Assembly: GCF_015082335.1 (NCBI RefSeq) | Contig: NZ_BLRL01000011.1 | Coordinates: forward strand, 62,001-126,000 | DNA: 64,000 nucleotides | Direction of reading: 5' to 3' | Source: Moritella sp. F3 | Lineage (GTDB): Bacteria; Pseudomonadota; Gammaproteobacteria; Enterobacterales; Moritellaceae | Shown here: one piece after another, positions 40,119-48,943 of the stretch | Layout of the letters: every line of letters begins with the position of its first letter | Numbering within the stretch: the stretch's first letter is position 1 | Program-made: the position numbers and the translations under genes | Notes under the pieces: model-generated | The model's database searches: none | What the model saw: the letters and a program-made list of their open reading frames with translations, nothing else | What the model was told of the DNA's origin: nothing

Positions 40119-40955
40119 TTATTGTAGTAACGCTTCAAACGTAAAGTGCACGTTCACACTTGCTTTGTCAGCCATCGGATCATTTTTCAATTCACCTTTA
40201 TAATTAGCTTTCATCAAGTAACGACCTGCAACATTCGGAGTGAAAGTCACTTTACCGTCTTTATCACTTACTACGTCAATTTGCTCTTGGTGATTACGGT
40301 ATAACGTACCTTCACGGGTAATATCCGCAGTAACACCCGATTGTGGCTCGCCATTAAAGAAAAACTGGAAGCTAACCTCTTCACCTTCAACAATGTCTGA
40401 TGGGTGAGTCAGTGGACGCATTTCAAGGTATTTACCTTCAATTTCTAATGCTTTTTCAGTTGGCATACCAACCGTTACATAGCTTTCTGCGCGTGTGTAG
40501 CTCAATTGCGTGCTCACATCACGTGCTTTTTCTGGGAGTAAGTTTGCACGTTCTGCTTTGTTGGCTTGAATACGTTTAACCGTATCGCGACGACCGGCTT
40601 TATAAGCCGTGTAGTAAGACGGAACATTGTTAATAGCGACTTTATGCGTACCTTCTTCTTCAAAGTAGAAGTCAAAGATAGAACGACGTTTACCGCGGAT
40701 CACAAAGTTAGGACGCTCTTTACGGCCATCAGGCATGATCACTTGTGCAAATTCACTGCCGGCAGGCTTATCAAATACGAACGTACCGTGTGATGCAGTT
40801 ACGTCAAACGTTAACCAATCACCACCTTCTTTTGATACGGTGAAATGCGATGGTAATACCCAACGCGGGTGTGCATTAGCCGTTGTTGTAGCAGCTAGTC
40901 CTGCGATAACCGTACAGGCTAAACCTAATACTTTTAATTTGCTTTTTGTAGACAT
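40119..40955 (-). CDS. DUF4198 periplasmic protein
   Basis: 278 residues. A Sec signal ends at TTTANA, then HPRWVLPSHFTVS as in DUF4198/NikM-like proteins, where the N-terminal His of the mature protein may bind metal. Two beta-sandwich halves are expected; the second includes VSDKDGKVTFTPNVAGRYLMKA. Family members accompany nickel, cobalt and iron uptake genes. It lies 16 bases after the DUF2271 gene and just before the internal terminator. Confidence 0.83.
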   Translation of the reverse strand: MSTKSKLKVLGLACTVIAGLAATTTANAHPRWVLPSHFTVSKEGGDWLTFDVTASHGTFVFDKPAGSEFAQVIMPDGRKERPNFVIRGKRRSIFDFYFEEEGTHKVAINNVPSYYTAYKAGRRDTVKRIQANKAERANLLPEKARDVSTQLSYTRAESYVTVGMPTEKALEIEGKYLEMRPLTHPSDIVEGEEVSFQFFFNGEPQSGVTADITREGTLYRNHQEQIDVVSDKDGKVTFTPNVAGRYLMKANYKGELKNDPMADKASVNVHFTFEALLQ

Positions 40956-40971
40956 TATCTTTCTCGCTATA

Positions 40972-41517
40972 TTATTTAATTAGGTAGTTAATACGGATAT
41001 CACCGGTTTCTTCGGTTGGTGCAATGGCGTGACTAAATGGCTTGTCACCTAAGGTCATTTTTTGGCGGATGAAATTACGGCCGCCGTGTTCACGTACTAC
41101 TTCAACATAAAATGTATACTTACCCGCTTCAACGCGGTTACCATCATTATCTAAACCATCCCAGGTGAAACGGTAATCACCCGCAGGACGAGTGGCAGAT
41201 GTAACGCCGTCAACCAATGCACGATCGTAACGACCGACTTTGCGCCACCAGCTACGTAAATCTTTTAGCCATTCGTCTTTACCAACCCACAGCTCGACGG
41301 TACGCACTGATTTGCGTTTCGAGTTCTCGATCCATACCGCCACATAAGGGCGTGCATACATAGATGAATCAATCTTAGGTAAGCTAAATTCAACCGCTAG
41401 CTCTGCAGTCACAGGGATTGGCGCAGCACTTGCTGAAAAAGTCGAAATGAACAGGCTGCTTAATAATGCAATAGATAGTCCGATGCACTGACCAAGACGT
41501 TTAAATAACAAAGTCAT
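40972..41517 (-). CDS. DUF2271 periplasmic protein
   Basis: 181 residues with a Sec signal (to about ASAAP) and a beta-rich domain. YARPYVAVWIENSKRKSVRTV, LWVGKDEWLKDLRSWW, and GDYRFTWDGLDNDG are typical of DUF2271. The function is unknown. It commonly neighbours PepSY membrane proteins and DUF4198 in iron-regulated loci, as it does here. Confidence 0.85.
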   Translation of the reverse strand: MTLLFKRLGQCIGLSIALLSSLFISTFSASAAPIPVTAELAVEFSLPKIDSSMYARPYVAVWIENSKRKSVRTVELWVGKDEWLKDLRSWWRKVGRYDRALVDGVTSATRPAGDYRFTWDGLDNDGNRVEAGKYTFYVEVVREHGGRNFIRQKMTLGDKPFSHAIAPTEETGDIRINYLIK

Positions 41518-41526
41518 ACAAGATCC

Positions 41527-42267
41527 TTAAGGAACGGCCACGACAAAAATAGCCAAAGTAACGAGCGAACCAAACAAGGTCCATTTTAATGAGGTTGCGA
41601 AGGTTTTCTTTTTCGGCACTAATAAACACACCCCAGTTAATACAAAAAACACCATCAACAGCGCGGTAATATCAATAAACAATTTCCATACATCGCCGCT
41701 ATTACGGCCTTTATGTAAATCGTTTAATACCGCGATAACACCGTAATGGGTTTTTTCAATAACGGCTTCAGTGGTCGTCATATCAATAAACACAGCGACG
41801 TTATAACCGGGGCCTTTGTAATCCATGGCGATCTCGCCTTCGATTAATTCACCATCTTCAATTTCAGTAAAAACATCTAATGCAGAAGGCTGGCCAGAAA
41901 GGTTAGCGTGCTCAGTAAGGTAAGTCACAATACCGGATTTATTGACAGCAACAGCGCCATTGGCATCGCTGAATAAGGCTTGCGGTAAGCTCAGAATAGT
42001 TTCTTCAATATCAGCTTGGCTAGCAACAAACAGGCTAGGACGATTCAGCGTAATACCCGTGATAGAGAAAAACAGTACTACCAGCAATAGCGCCATCGAG
42101 ATATAGATATGCAAACGACGCGCCCATATTTGCACTTGTTTATTCTTTAGAAAGGTTTTGTTTTTTGCAGTCGCAGCTTGGTTTTTCGATCTTGTCAGTT
42201 TTTGATTCGATGTCTGATTGGCTGCCTGATCTGGTGTCTGGGGAAGTGTTTGACTAAAAGAAGACAT
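41527..42267 (-). CDS. PepSY-associated membrane protein
   Basis: About 246 residues from ATG at 42267 (MSSFSQT); an in-frame TTG at 42312 is less likely. A polar N-terminal tail precedes helix 1 (RRLHIYISMALLLVVLFFSI), then a periplasmic PepSY-like region, then two helices at the end. HIYISM and LNDLHKGRNSGDVWKLFID carry the conserved histidines of this group, which may bind haem or metal. First gene of the Fur-box operon; a role in ferric reduction or metal release is possible but not shown. Confidence 0.82.
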   Translation of the reverse strand: MSSFSQTLPQTPDQAANQTSNQKLTRSKNQAATAKNKTFLKNKQVQIWARRLHIYISMALLLVVLFFSITGITLNRPSLFVASQADIEETILSLPQALFSDANGAVAVNKSGIVTYLTEHANLSGQPSALDVFTEIEDGELIEGEIAMDYKGPGYNVAVFIDMTTTEAVIEKTHYGVIAVLNDLHKGRNSGDVWKLFIDITALLMVFFVLTGVCLLVPKKKTFATSLKWTLFGSLVTLAIFVVAVP

Positions 42268-42319
42268 GATCGTAATAACACTGCTTGGTTTATGGGATTT
42301 AAGTACAGGCAATGTAATT

Positions 42320-42338
42320 GATAATTGTTTTCATTGGC
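42320..42338 (-). promoter_or_regulatory. Fur box upstream of the PepSY/DUF/metal ABC operon
   Basis: GATAATTGTTTTCATTGGC matches the 19-base Fur consensus at 13 positions on the plus strand and 14 on the minus strand. It lies 53 bases before the first ATG, at a normal promoter position. It implies repression by iron. Confidence 0.65.
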
Positions 42339-42418
42339 ATTGAATTTACATTATTTACGTTAATGCAATGCCAATACGGGTGTATCGTCAGTAACTTGGG
42401 TTTTTATTCACTCATCTT

Positions 42419-42685
42419 TTACTCACCACCGTTGTCATCATCGCTGAGTAAATCACTATCAATCATCTCACAATACGCTTTAACTTCAGCAGCGCTATAC
42501 TCAATTTTGGCCGCATCCGCAAGCTCCCATGAGCGCTCACAGGTTTGCGTGCGTTCACACCATAGATAACCAGCCGCAGGCAAGCAACCATGAGCATCAC
42601 GATCACCACCAATAGGCTCCTGCGTTGTCGAACTGCAGGCTGTAATGCCGAGTAACAACAAAGGAGTGAGTATTTTAATTCGCAT
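42419..42685 (-). CDS. Small lipoprotein with conserved cysteines
   Basis: 88 residues from ATG at 42685 (GGAAA upstream). The lipobox is LGITAC. The mature part has CLPAAGYLWCERTQTCERSW with three Cys, then another Cys in AYCEMI, and an acidic C-terminus. This Cys pattern (C...AAGYxWCxxxxxCxRxWE) is seen in small bacterial lipoproteins of unknown role. It lies upstream of the Fur-regulated operon but is separated by its own downstream gap. Confidence 0.8.
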   Translation of the reverse strand: MRIKILTPLLLLGITACSSTTQEPIGGDRDAHGCLPAAGYLWCERTQTCERSWELADAAKIEYSAAEVKAYCEMIDSDLLSDDDNGGE

Positions 42686-42716
42686 AATAATTTCCATGAA
42701 TAACGTAGATAAATAC

Positions 42717-42766
42717 TATATTAGTGTAAATGCGTATGTTTACGTCTATATATTTACACTAATATA
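42717..42766. repeat. Perfect 15-bp inverted repeat upstream of the lipoprotein gene
   Basis: TATATTAGTGTAAAT (42717-42731) and its exact reverse complement (42752-42766) flank 20 bases that contain a second short repeat, CGTA-TGTT-TACG. It lies 32-81 bases before the lipoprotein ATG. It may be a dimeric regulator site or a 5' UTR stem. The core ATATTAGTGTA also occurs once near 4062-4072, upstream of the GGDEF-EAL gene. Confidence 0.6.
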
Positions 42767-42811
42767 TTCATATAAAAGAATAATATAGGTAATCAAACGG
42801 GATAGGCAGGA

Positions 42812-42838
42812 ACATAGCAGACGAATAACATCTGCTAT
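42812..42838 (-). terminator. Hairpin after the PhoH gene
   Basis: CATAGCAGA pairs perfectly with TCTGCTATG around a nine-base loop, about 70 bases past the phoH-like stop. There is no T run, so it is at best a weak terminator. Confidence 0.4.
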
Positions 42839-42907
42839 GCGAGACATTTATTAATAAAATAGCTTTTATGAAGAGAAAAATAGCCTAATAAAACATAAGT
42901 CGGCGGA

Positions 42908-44302
42908 TTACATATTATGTTCCGCAAAAGACGCAAGGCGACTACGCTGCACACCTTTTAAGAACACATTGGCACTACCATCAAAGTTTTTAAAACGCTC
43001 CACCACATAGGTCAAGCCCGAAGTCACTGCGGTTAAATAACTGCTATCAATTTGCGATAGATTACCCGAGCAGACAATCTTGGTGCCTTCACCACAACGC
43101 GTAATAATGGTTTTCAGTTGCGCTGCGGTCAGATTTTGACACTCATCCAATAACACAAAGGCATTTTGGATTGAACGACCACGCATAAAGTTAACCGATT
43201 TGAACTGCAAATTAGCTTTTTCTTTAATGTATTCCACCGAGCCATCTTTACACTCATCGTGTTTATGTAATACCTCCAAGGTATCAGTGATCGCCGCTAA
43301 CCAAGGCAACATTTTCTCTTCCTCGGTCCCCGGTAAAAAACCAATACTCTCGGCTATTTCAGGCGTGTTACGCGTCACAATGATCTTATCAAACATTTTC
43401 CGTTCAATCACTTGCTCCAATGCTGCTGCCATCGCTAATATTGTTTTACCACTACCCGCTGGTCCAGTTAGGATCACGAGATCGATGTGCGGATTAAGCA
43501 GCGCTTCCATCGCCATACCTTGGTAAACATTCTTCGGGTGAATTCCCCACGCTTTTTGTGACATTAACCGTTCACGGCCTAAATCAACAAAACTGATATC
43601 GCCTTTATCATTACCCACGACACGTGCAGCAAAGTGATCGGTTTCATCAATCAAGTATTGGTTAATAAAACTGTCTTTTAACTGCTCTGTTTCAACCGTA
43701 TGGATGGTCTTTGATCCCATAGTTTCGCTTTTCATGCTTTCACTACGGCACTCACTAATCTCTTGCCAGAAATCACCGCTGAATTTATGAAACCCAGTGG
43801 CCAAAAACTTAATATCTTCGATCAATTGATCAGAGCGATAATCTTCAACGTACCTTAACCCTGCGCCTTTAGCTTTCAAGCGCATATTAATATCTTTGGT
43901 TACCAATACGATTTCGCGTTCTGACTGACTTTGTAAAAACAGCGCCGCGTTAATAATACGATTATCAGGTTCGTTATCAGTAAAAAAAGCATCTTGCTTC
44001 ATCACGCTATGATCCGCAAAAATAGAGATCTTACCCAACTTATTTTTACTTTCGACTTTTTGTAGTGGTACACCTTGGCTTATTTCTTCAGGACTGGCAT
44101 TGGAAAAAATATCTTCTAGTGCACGAATAGCCACACGCGCATCACGACTCACATCTCTTCCTCGATCTTTAATGTTATCGAGTTCTTCTAACACCGTCAT
44201 CGGGATCATGACATCATGTTCTTGGAAGGTGAAGATAGACAAGGGCGCGTGCAACAACACATTGGTATCGAGAATGAAAACTTTACTGTTGGTACTTTCC
44301 AT
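42908..44302 (-). CDS. PIN-PhoH fusion protein (PhoH2/YlaK type), predicted RNase-helicase
   Basis: 464 residues: an N-terminal PIN domain (VFILDTNVLLHAP with the first catalytic Asp near 12; later acidic residues in EELDNIKDR and DNRIINAAL) and a C-terminal PhoH ATPase (Walker A GPAGSGKT about 280; Walker B FVLLDECQN). PhoH2 proteins unwind and cut RNA. No antitoxin-like gene precedes it. It is divergent from the TPR gene, with a shared promoter region of 160 bases. Confidence 0.92.
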   Translation of the reverse strand: MESTNSKVFILDTNVLLHAPLSIFTFQEHDVMIPMTVLEELDNIKDRGRDVSRDARVAIRALEDIFSNASPEEISQGVPLQKVESKNKLGKISIFADHSVMKQDAFFTDNEPDNRIINAALFLQSQSEREIVLVTKDINMRLKAKGAGLRYVEDYRSDQLIEDIKFLATGFHKFSGDFWQEISECRSESMKSETMGSKTIHTVETEQLKDSFINQYLIDETDHFAARVVGNDKGDISFVDLGRERLMSQKAWGIHPKNVYQGMAMEALLNPHIDLVILTGPAGSGKTILAMAAALEQVIERKMFDKIIVTRNTPEIAESIGFLPGTEEEKMLPWLAAITDTLEVLHKHDECKDGSVEYIKEKANLQFKSVNFMRGRSIQNAFVLLDECQNLTAAQLKTIITRCGEGTKIVCSGNLSQIDSSYLTAVTSGLTYVVERFKNFDGSANVFLKGVQRSRLASFAEHNM

Positions 44303-44461
44303 AGAAACACCTCATTAAGTTCGACTAACTCTTCAAGTTTAGTCGTTGAGTTCGTTGATTTCATTTTTAGCCATTTTTTTACAATATCTATGCTGCAATA
44401 CGATATACTTACACAATACATATCTCTGATGACCCTATCAGGCTTTTATTACGGAAATAAG

Positions 44462-44887
44462 ATGACAGCAACTAAGACAGCACTTGACCCTAAGCTATTT
44501 AAAAAAATCGAAATCATTTGTGAGAAAGGTGAAGAGCAACTCGAATCTGAGCAATACGACATAGCAATCGAGACCTTTATGCAAGCTTATGATCTTGTTC
44601 CTGAACCTAAGATCCATTGGAATGTTTCAACTTGGATCCTAACTGCACTGGGTGACGCACACTTCATGCTAGGCGATTGGGCTTCGCTAGAAGAAGCGAT
44701 GGGGTTTGCTATGCTATGCCCAGAAGGTGCAGTAAATCCTTATTTACACCTACGTTTAGGTCAAGCACACTTTGAACTAGGCAATATGGAACCAGCTAAA
44801 GAACAGCTAACAAAAGCGTTTGAAGCTGAAGGTGCTGAAATCTTCGGTGACGACGATGCTAAATATTTAGCATTCGCACAAGCTTAA
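44462..44887 (+). CDS. Tetratricopeptide-repeat protein
   Basis: 141 residues from ATG at 44462 (MTATKTALDPK), with GGAAATAAG upstream. The longer frame to 44216 overlaps the PhoH gene and is rejected. Three TPR-like helix pairs are visible: EQYDIAIETFMQAYDLVPEP, LGDAHFMLGDWASLEEAM, and LRLGQAHFELGNMEPAKEQL. It is acidic and cytoplasmic, probably a protein-binding adaptor. Its partner is unknown. Confidence 0.85.
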   Translation: MTATKTALDPKLFKKIEIICEKGEEQLESEQYDIAIETFMQAYDLVPEPKIHWNVSTWILTALGDAHFMLGDWASLEEAMGFAMLCPEGAVNPYLHLRLGQAHFELGNMEPAKEQLTKAFEAEGAEIFGDDDAKYLAFAQA

Positions 44888-44917
44888 TATGCCTGACAAA
44901 ATGAATAGCTAGAGCAT

Positions 44918-44959
44918 ACCACCCACACCCACATCAATATAGTTGTGGGTGGTGCTTTT
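44918..44959 (+). terminator. Intrinsic terminator after the TPR gene
   Basis: ACCACCCACA (44918-44927) pairs perfectly with TGTGGGTGGT (44944-44953), followed by GCTTTTG. It lies between convergent genes. Confidence 0.75.
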
Positions 44960-45006
44960 GCTATTAAATACAGCTACATACTACTTCTTCACACGACAGA
45001 AAAACA

Positions 45007-45897
45007 CTAATCTAAAATCAGCGTTAACCCCAATAACGCCGGTGTTACCACAGTCGCAATCAAGTTTGAACGTAAAAACTGAGGTTGCTGCGCAATATTC
45101 TGACCAAATTTAATACCACCATAAAGCGCATAAAATGCTAATGGCATAGGTACTAATGCAATCAAACTCAATACCGGTAAATAACCAATCACCACATAAC
45201 TAATAATCAGCGCTACCGCCAATGTAGCAAAGACAGCATAGACATAATTACTGACTTTGATGCCATACGCCATTGGGAAGTCTTGCGCTTTATCTTCGTC
45301 TGCTGACGCTTTAATGTCCCCGTAGTTATTCAGCAACCATAAGTTGTTCACTAAGAAAAATGGGATCAGAGCAATCACCCAAACCAACTGCGTATACTGA
45401 CCAACCAATACAAATTCGGTGCCTAGTATAATTAATAATGCAAAACCAAAACCGGGCGCCAATAACGAATAAATCGGGTGTTTTTTAATAATACTGCTGT
45501 AACTAAGTAACAGCATTAGACCGACAATGCCCACAGGCAAGATACCTAAACCAAATTGCATCACCAAGAATAAACCGCATAACAAGCTCATAACCAATGC
45601 AATAACACCGACTAAGAAGGCCGAGTTCACTTGATCTCGCGCTCGTGGATAACCCCGATGTTGCTTACGGTTGGCTTTAAATGCCCAGCAATGCTTTAAA
45701 TCTGAATACTCATGGAATGTACAAATACTGACATGACCGACAAATGCTGCGATACAGGCTGCAATTAATACATAACCATTCACATCATCATGGTTTGCAA
45801 CGACCGCGCTAAAACCGAGAAACACACAAACAAGTGTAAGTAAAAAATAGGATAAATTTATCGATCGTAATACTGTTTTAAATCTAAACGTTAACAT
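45007..45897 (-). CDS. UbiA-family membrane protein with altered first motif
   Basis: 296 residues, about eight to nine helices, with the layout of UbiA/MenA prenyltransferases. The first Asp-rich motif, normally NDxxDxxxD, reads HEYSDLKHC, keeping only one Asp. The second region, LLNNYGDIKASADEDKAQDF, is MenA-like. It may be a divergent prenyltransferase or may have lost catalysis. It stands alone, with no quinone genes nearby. Confidence 0.75.
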   Translation of the reverse strand: MLTFRFKTVLRSINLSYFLLTLVCVFLGFSAVVANHDDVNGYVLIAACIAAFVGHVSICTFHEYSDLKHCWAFKANRKQHRGYPRARDQVNSAFLVGVIALVMSLLCGLFLVMQFGLGILPVGIVGLMLLLSYSSIIKKHPIYSLLAPGFGFALLIILGTEFVLVGQYTQLVWVIALIPFFLVNNLWLLNNYGDIKASADEDKAQDFPMAYGIKVSNYVYAVFATLAVALIISYVVIGYLPVLSLIALVPMPLAFYALYGGIKFGQNIAQQPQFLRSNLIATVVTPALLGLTLILD

Positions 45898-46236
45898 AGC
45901 GAGTTCGCCTCAAATAAATACTCATTTAGAGTTATGCTAGCGCGATTTAAACAAGCTAAATTTGATCTGAATCTAAAGATCTTCCGGATTTCAATTTCAG
46001 TTACGTTAAAACAATAAACTGTGAAGTGAGATATTGATAAAATAATGGTAAGAAAAATGATATTTAAATAAATGTAACAAATAAAATATAATGTTAAAAA
46101 AATAAAGAGGAAGCGTAACAGCAATGAATCTAGCTTAGGTTATTTGTTAACTTAAGCTCATATCCCTTGATCTTACGCTTGTTCTTGCTCTTTATGGCAT
46201 TTCACCGCTTTATAAGCTGAATATAACGCGTATCGC
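45898..46236. other. Intergenic region, no recognised feature
   Basis: About 340 AT-rich bases upstream of the UbiA-like gene and downstream of ridA-like. A TATAAGC...GCTTATA repeat (46211-46241) overlaps the ridA-like stop and may help end transcription. I see no gene. Confidence 0.4.
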
Positions 46237-46587
46237 TTATACGATCTCTGCAGCTACTACTGAAATTTCAACGAGTAACGCTTCACGCGCCATACTTGCT
46301 TGTACACATGCGCGTGCTGGCGCATAACCAGCGGGAACCCAAGCATCCCACACTGCATTCATTTCAGCAAAATCAGTCATCTCTTTAATATAAATCGTTG
46401 CTGACAACATATGTTTTTTGTCACTACCAGCTTGCTCTAATAATTCAGTTACTTTTGCTAGCATCGTTTCAGTTTGTTCTTTAATACCATACGTTGCATC
46501 TGCGCATACTTGGCCACATAAGTAGATAGTGCCATTGTGCTTTACAATACGGCTCATTCTTGGTTTAGTTTCCATACGTTCTATCAT
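46237..46587 (-). CDS. RidA/YjgF-family protein (YoaB-like)
   Basis: 116 residues. The family's key Arg lies in [10 protein letters not shown] and the Glu in [24 protein letters not shown] and [14 protein letters not shown] match the YoaB subgroup more than RidA itself. RidA deaminates reactive enamines from PLP enzymes; YoaB-type members have less certain roles. The ATG has GAAGAGAA upstream. Single gene. Confidence 0.9.
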   Translation of the reverse strand: MIERMETKPRMSRIVKHNGTIYLCGQVCADATYGIKEQTETMLAKVTELLEQAGSDKKHMLSATIYIKEMTDFAEMNAVWDAWVPAGYAPARACVQASMAREALLVEISVVAAEIV

Positions 46588-46680
46588 GCTAAATTCTCTT
46601 CGTTAAATATCAAGATGATACCCAGCTTGTGGGTTAATCGACTAGTTTACCTTGGATAACGGATAAATTTTAGCTTAAAA

Positions 46681-47484
46681 TTAATAGTTATGCTCTAAAC
46701 TCCATTTTCGTAAAATTTTATTTTCCACTTTTGGTTCAATTTGCATTATCGCTTTGTCTAATATCTTACGTAACATTGCTTGATCTTTTCGAACCCCAAA
46801 ACGATAACGATTCACGTATTTAGTCCGCCCTGATACCGTTAAATTCTTCAACCCGAGTTTGGCAATTTTGTAACGTAATACAAATAACGATTCGATGGTC
46901 GCGACAATTTCACCGTTGGCAGTTTTTTGCAGCGCCTCATCCGTGTTATCGACTCGACTAACAATGACTCTCGGGTAGTTGCTACGCAGATATTCTTCAT
47001 AAACATAACCTTCAACAACGGCAACGGTTTTACCACGTAATGATTTTAAGTTACGGATCCCGTGCACATTTTTCAAGGTCGCTAATGCCGCTTCCGCTTC
47101 AACATATGGAGTCGTAAAAAGCAGCCATTGTGAACGTCTCGGGGTTTGATTCAGGAAGGACAATACATCACAGCCACCGCTACGGGTGACATCTAAACTT
47201 TGCTGCCAAGTATCTGTTTCTCTGACTTCAAACTCGACATCTAACATCTGAGAAAACACCGCGACATAATCAGCTGCAATACCAATATAACCAAGCTTAG
47301 GATCCCACGCTTCATAAGGCATCCAATTCGGGTCGATACAGAGTTTTATCGGCGCGCGACTGGTAAGGTAATTACGTTCTTCGGTTGTAAGGCGTATTTT
47401 ATCGATCCCGGCATGGGCAGATAAACTAATACTGGCTAAACTTAGTGAACATAATAGCGTGATAATACAGCGTGTGTTTCTCAT
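46681..47484 (-). CDS. Periplasmic solute-binding protein, SBP_bac_3 type
   Basis: 267 residues: a Sec signal (to about SAHA), then a family 3 binding fold with LCIDPNWMPYEAWDPKLGYIGIAADYV, TPYVEAEAALATL, and LRGKTVAVVEGYVYEEYL. There are no ABC permease or ATPase genes nearby. Such orphan proteins in marine bacteria often resemble sensor-kinase input domains. It may bind an amino acid or feed another transporter. Confidence 0.85.
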   Translation of the reverse strand: MRNTRCIITLLCSLSLASISLSAHAGIDKIRLTTEERNYLTSRAPIKLCIDPNWMPYEAWDPKLGYIGIAADYVAVFSQMLDVEFEVRETDTWQQSLDVTRSGGCDVLSFLNQTPRRSQWLLFTTPYVEAEAALATLKNVHGIRNLKSLRGKTVAVVEGYVYEEYLRSNYPRVIVSRVDNTDEALQKTANGEIVATIESLFVLRYKIAKLGLKNLTVSGRTKYVNRYRFGVRKDQAMLRKILDKAIMQIEPKVENKILRKWSLEHNY

Positions 47485-47689
47485 CGTATTGCTTCCCTCA
47501 TATTGCGTTTATCCAATATAAGTTAAGACTATAAATCACGAGCTATCTAGTAAAAATCATAATTATTCATCTGTAATGCCAATAACACCCTAGGTAAAAC
47601 AATATAGACAGCTAATCAGGTCAAAAATAAATGTCTTTAAGTCAGTGATAGAATTATAATTGCAGTATAATTTCACTCGATAGCATGCC

Positions 47690-48079
47690 ATGAAATATTT
47701 ATTATTACTGACAATACTCTTAAGCGGCTGTAGCACTTACCCGCTACAGACCAATTTAGATAAAGACAACTTCACCGATTATTTTGCCGTTTCGGATGTC
47801 GAGTATTACACAACCAGTTCATTGTTATATAGCCACGTTGAACAATTAGGTTTAGTCGAAGGCGAAAGCTGTCAAACCGCTGATAACCTGCCACCAGCAG
47901 AAGAACAACAAGCGAAAATAGCCGCAAAACGTCAAGCTGCCGCTCTCAATGCCAATGGTATTATTATTCGTTCGTGTATTGCCCCTCCCGCTTCAAAAGC
48001 ATGCTTGAGTAGTTACCTCTGTTATGCTGATGCGATCAAGGTAACCCCTTTAACAAGCAGCAGTGACGATAGCCAATAA
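47690..48079 (+). CDS. rcsF: Rcs stress-response outer membrane lipoprotein RcsF
   Basis: 129 residues with lipobox LLSGCS at residues 12-17. Four cysteines in the mature domain (GESC, IRSC, KACLSSYLC) match the two nested disulfides of RcsF. AAKRQAAALNANGIII is also typical. E. coli has the same rcsF-trmO-proS order. Its stop overlaps the trmO start by one base. RcsF senses envelope stress and signals via IgaA to RcsC; those genes are not in the window. Confidence 0.9.
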   Translation: MKYLLLLTILLSGCSTYPLQTNLDKDNFTDYFAVSDVEYYTTSSLLYSHVEQLGLVEGESCQTADNLPPAEEQQAKIAAKRQAAALNANGIIIRSCIAPPASKACLSSYLCYADAIKVTPLTSSSDDSQ

Positions 48080-48816
48080 TGAAGTTTGAACTCGATACTG
48101 TTGGGATCATTCATAGCCCATATAAAGAAAAATTTGCCGTACCGCGTCAACCAGGTTTAGTGTCGGCAGCCAAAGCACAACTGATCTTAAGCCCGCCGTA
48201 TGATGAAGCGGATGCATTACGTGGTATTGAACAGTTCAGTCATGTTTGGTTGATTTTTGCGTTTCATGAAACCATGGATAAAGGCTGGAATCCGACCGTG
48301 CGCCCACCACGTTTAGGCGGGAACGAACGCTTAGGCGTATTTGCTACTCGCTCTACATTTCGCCCTAATCCATTAGGATTATCAGTAGCGAAACTCGATG
48401 GCATTAGCATTAAGAATAATCAGTGTATTTTGAATTTATCTGGTATTGACCTCGTTGACGGTACACCTATTTTAGATATCAAACCCTATGTGCCTTACGC
48501 CGATAGTTTAGCGGATGCACAAGCTGGTTATGCCAGCGACGCGCCAATTGCAGATATGCCAGTCTTGTTTGCTGATGAAGCGGTGAACCAAATAGGTGCC
48601 CAGCATAAAAAACACCCAGAATTACGCGACTTTATTGCGCAGGTATTAGCGCAAGATCCACGCCCTGCTTACAAAAAGAATAAAACCACCCGTCAGGAAT
48701 ACGGTGTGAAGTTATATGATTTTAATGTCCGCTGGGTAGTTGAAAGTGATATCACCACCGTTGTATCTGTCATTAAAGATGATGCGCTACCAGCACTACC
48801 GCCGGCATCTGAATAA
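48079..48816 (+). CDS. trmO: tRNA t6A37 N6-methyltransferase TrmO
   Basis: 245 residues, the TsaA/YaeB family. It has VGIIHSPYKEKFAVPRQPGL near the start, FSHVWLIFAFH, and RPPRLGGNERLGVFATRSTF. It methylates N6-threonylcarbamoyladenosine at position 37 of a threonine tRNA. It is coupled to rcsF by a TAATG overlap and ends before a strong terminator. Confidence 0.95.
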   Translation: MKFELDTVGIIHSPYKEKFAVPRQPGLVSAAKAQLILSPPYDEADALRGIEQFSHVWLIFAFHETMDKGWNPTVRPPRLGGNERLGVFATRSTFRPNPLGLSVAKLDGISIKNNQCILNLSGIDLVDGTPILDIKPYVPYADSLADAQAGYASDAPIADMPVLFADEAVNQIGAQHKKHPELRDFIAQVLAQDPRPAYKKNKTTRQEYGVKLYDFNVRWVVESDITTVVSVIKDDALPALPPASE

Positions 48817-48850
48817 TCTACTGATTAGCGAAGACGTGGTTAAAATACTA

Positions 48851-48889
48851 AAAAGCCGATTCACTGTTTAGCAGTCAATCGGCTTTTTT
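48851..48889 (+). terminator. Intrinsic terminator of rcsF-trmO
   Basis: AAAAGCCGATT pairs with AATCGGCTTTTTT around a 15-base loop. It is A-rich before and T-rich after, so it works for both converging genes. Confidence 0.92.
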
Positions 48890-48943
48890 ATTCCAACATT
48901 ATCTGGTTTAACGCCAGTGCTGTAATCGGTACTATCTTCGGTA

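Noticed and set aside
35539..42338. Assigning the metal ABC operon as zinc-specific ZnuABC under Zur
   Set aside because: No Zur-type palindrome was seen, the binding protein lacks a His-rich loop, and the upstream site resembles a Fur box.
44216..44461. N-terminal extension of the TPR protein
   Set aside because: It overlaps the phoH-like gene, and a good start with a ribosome site exists at 44462.
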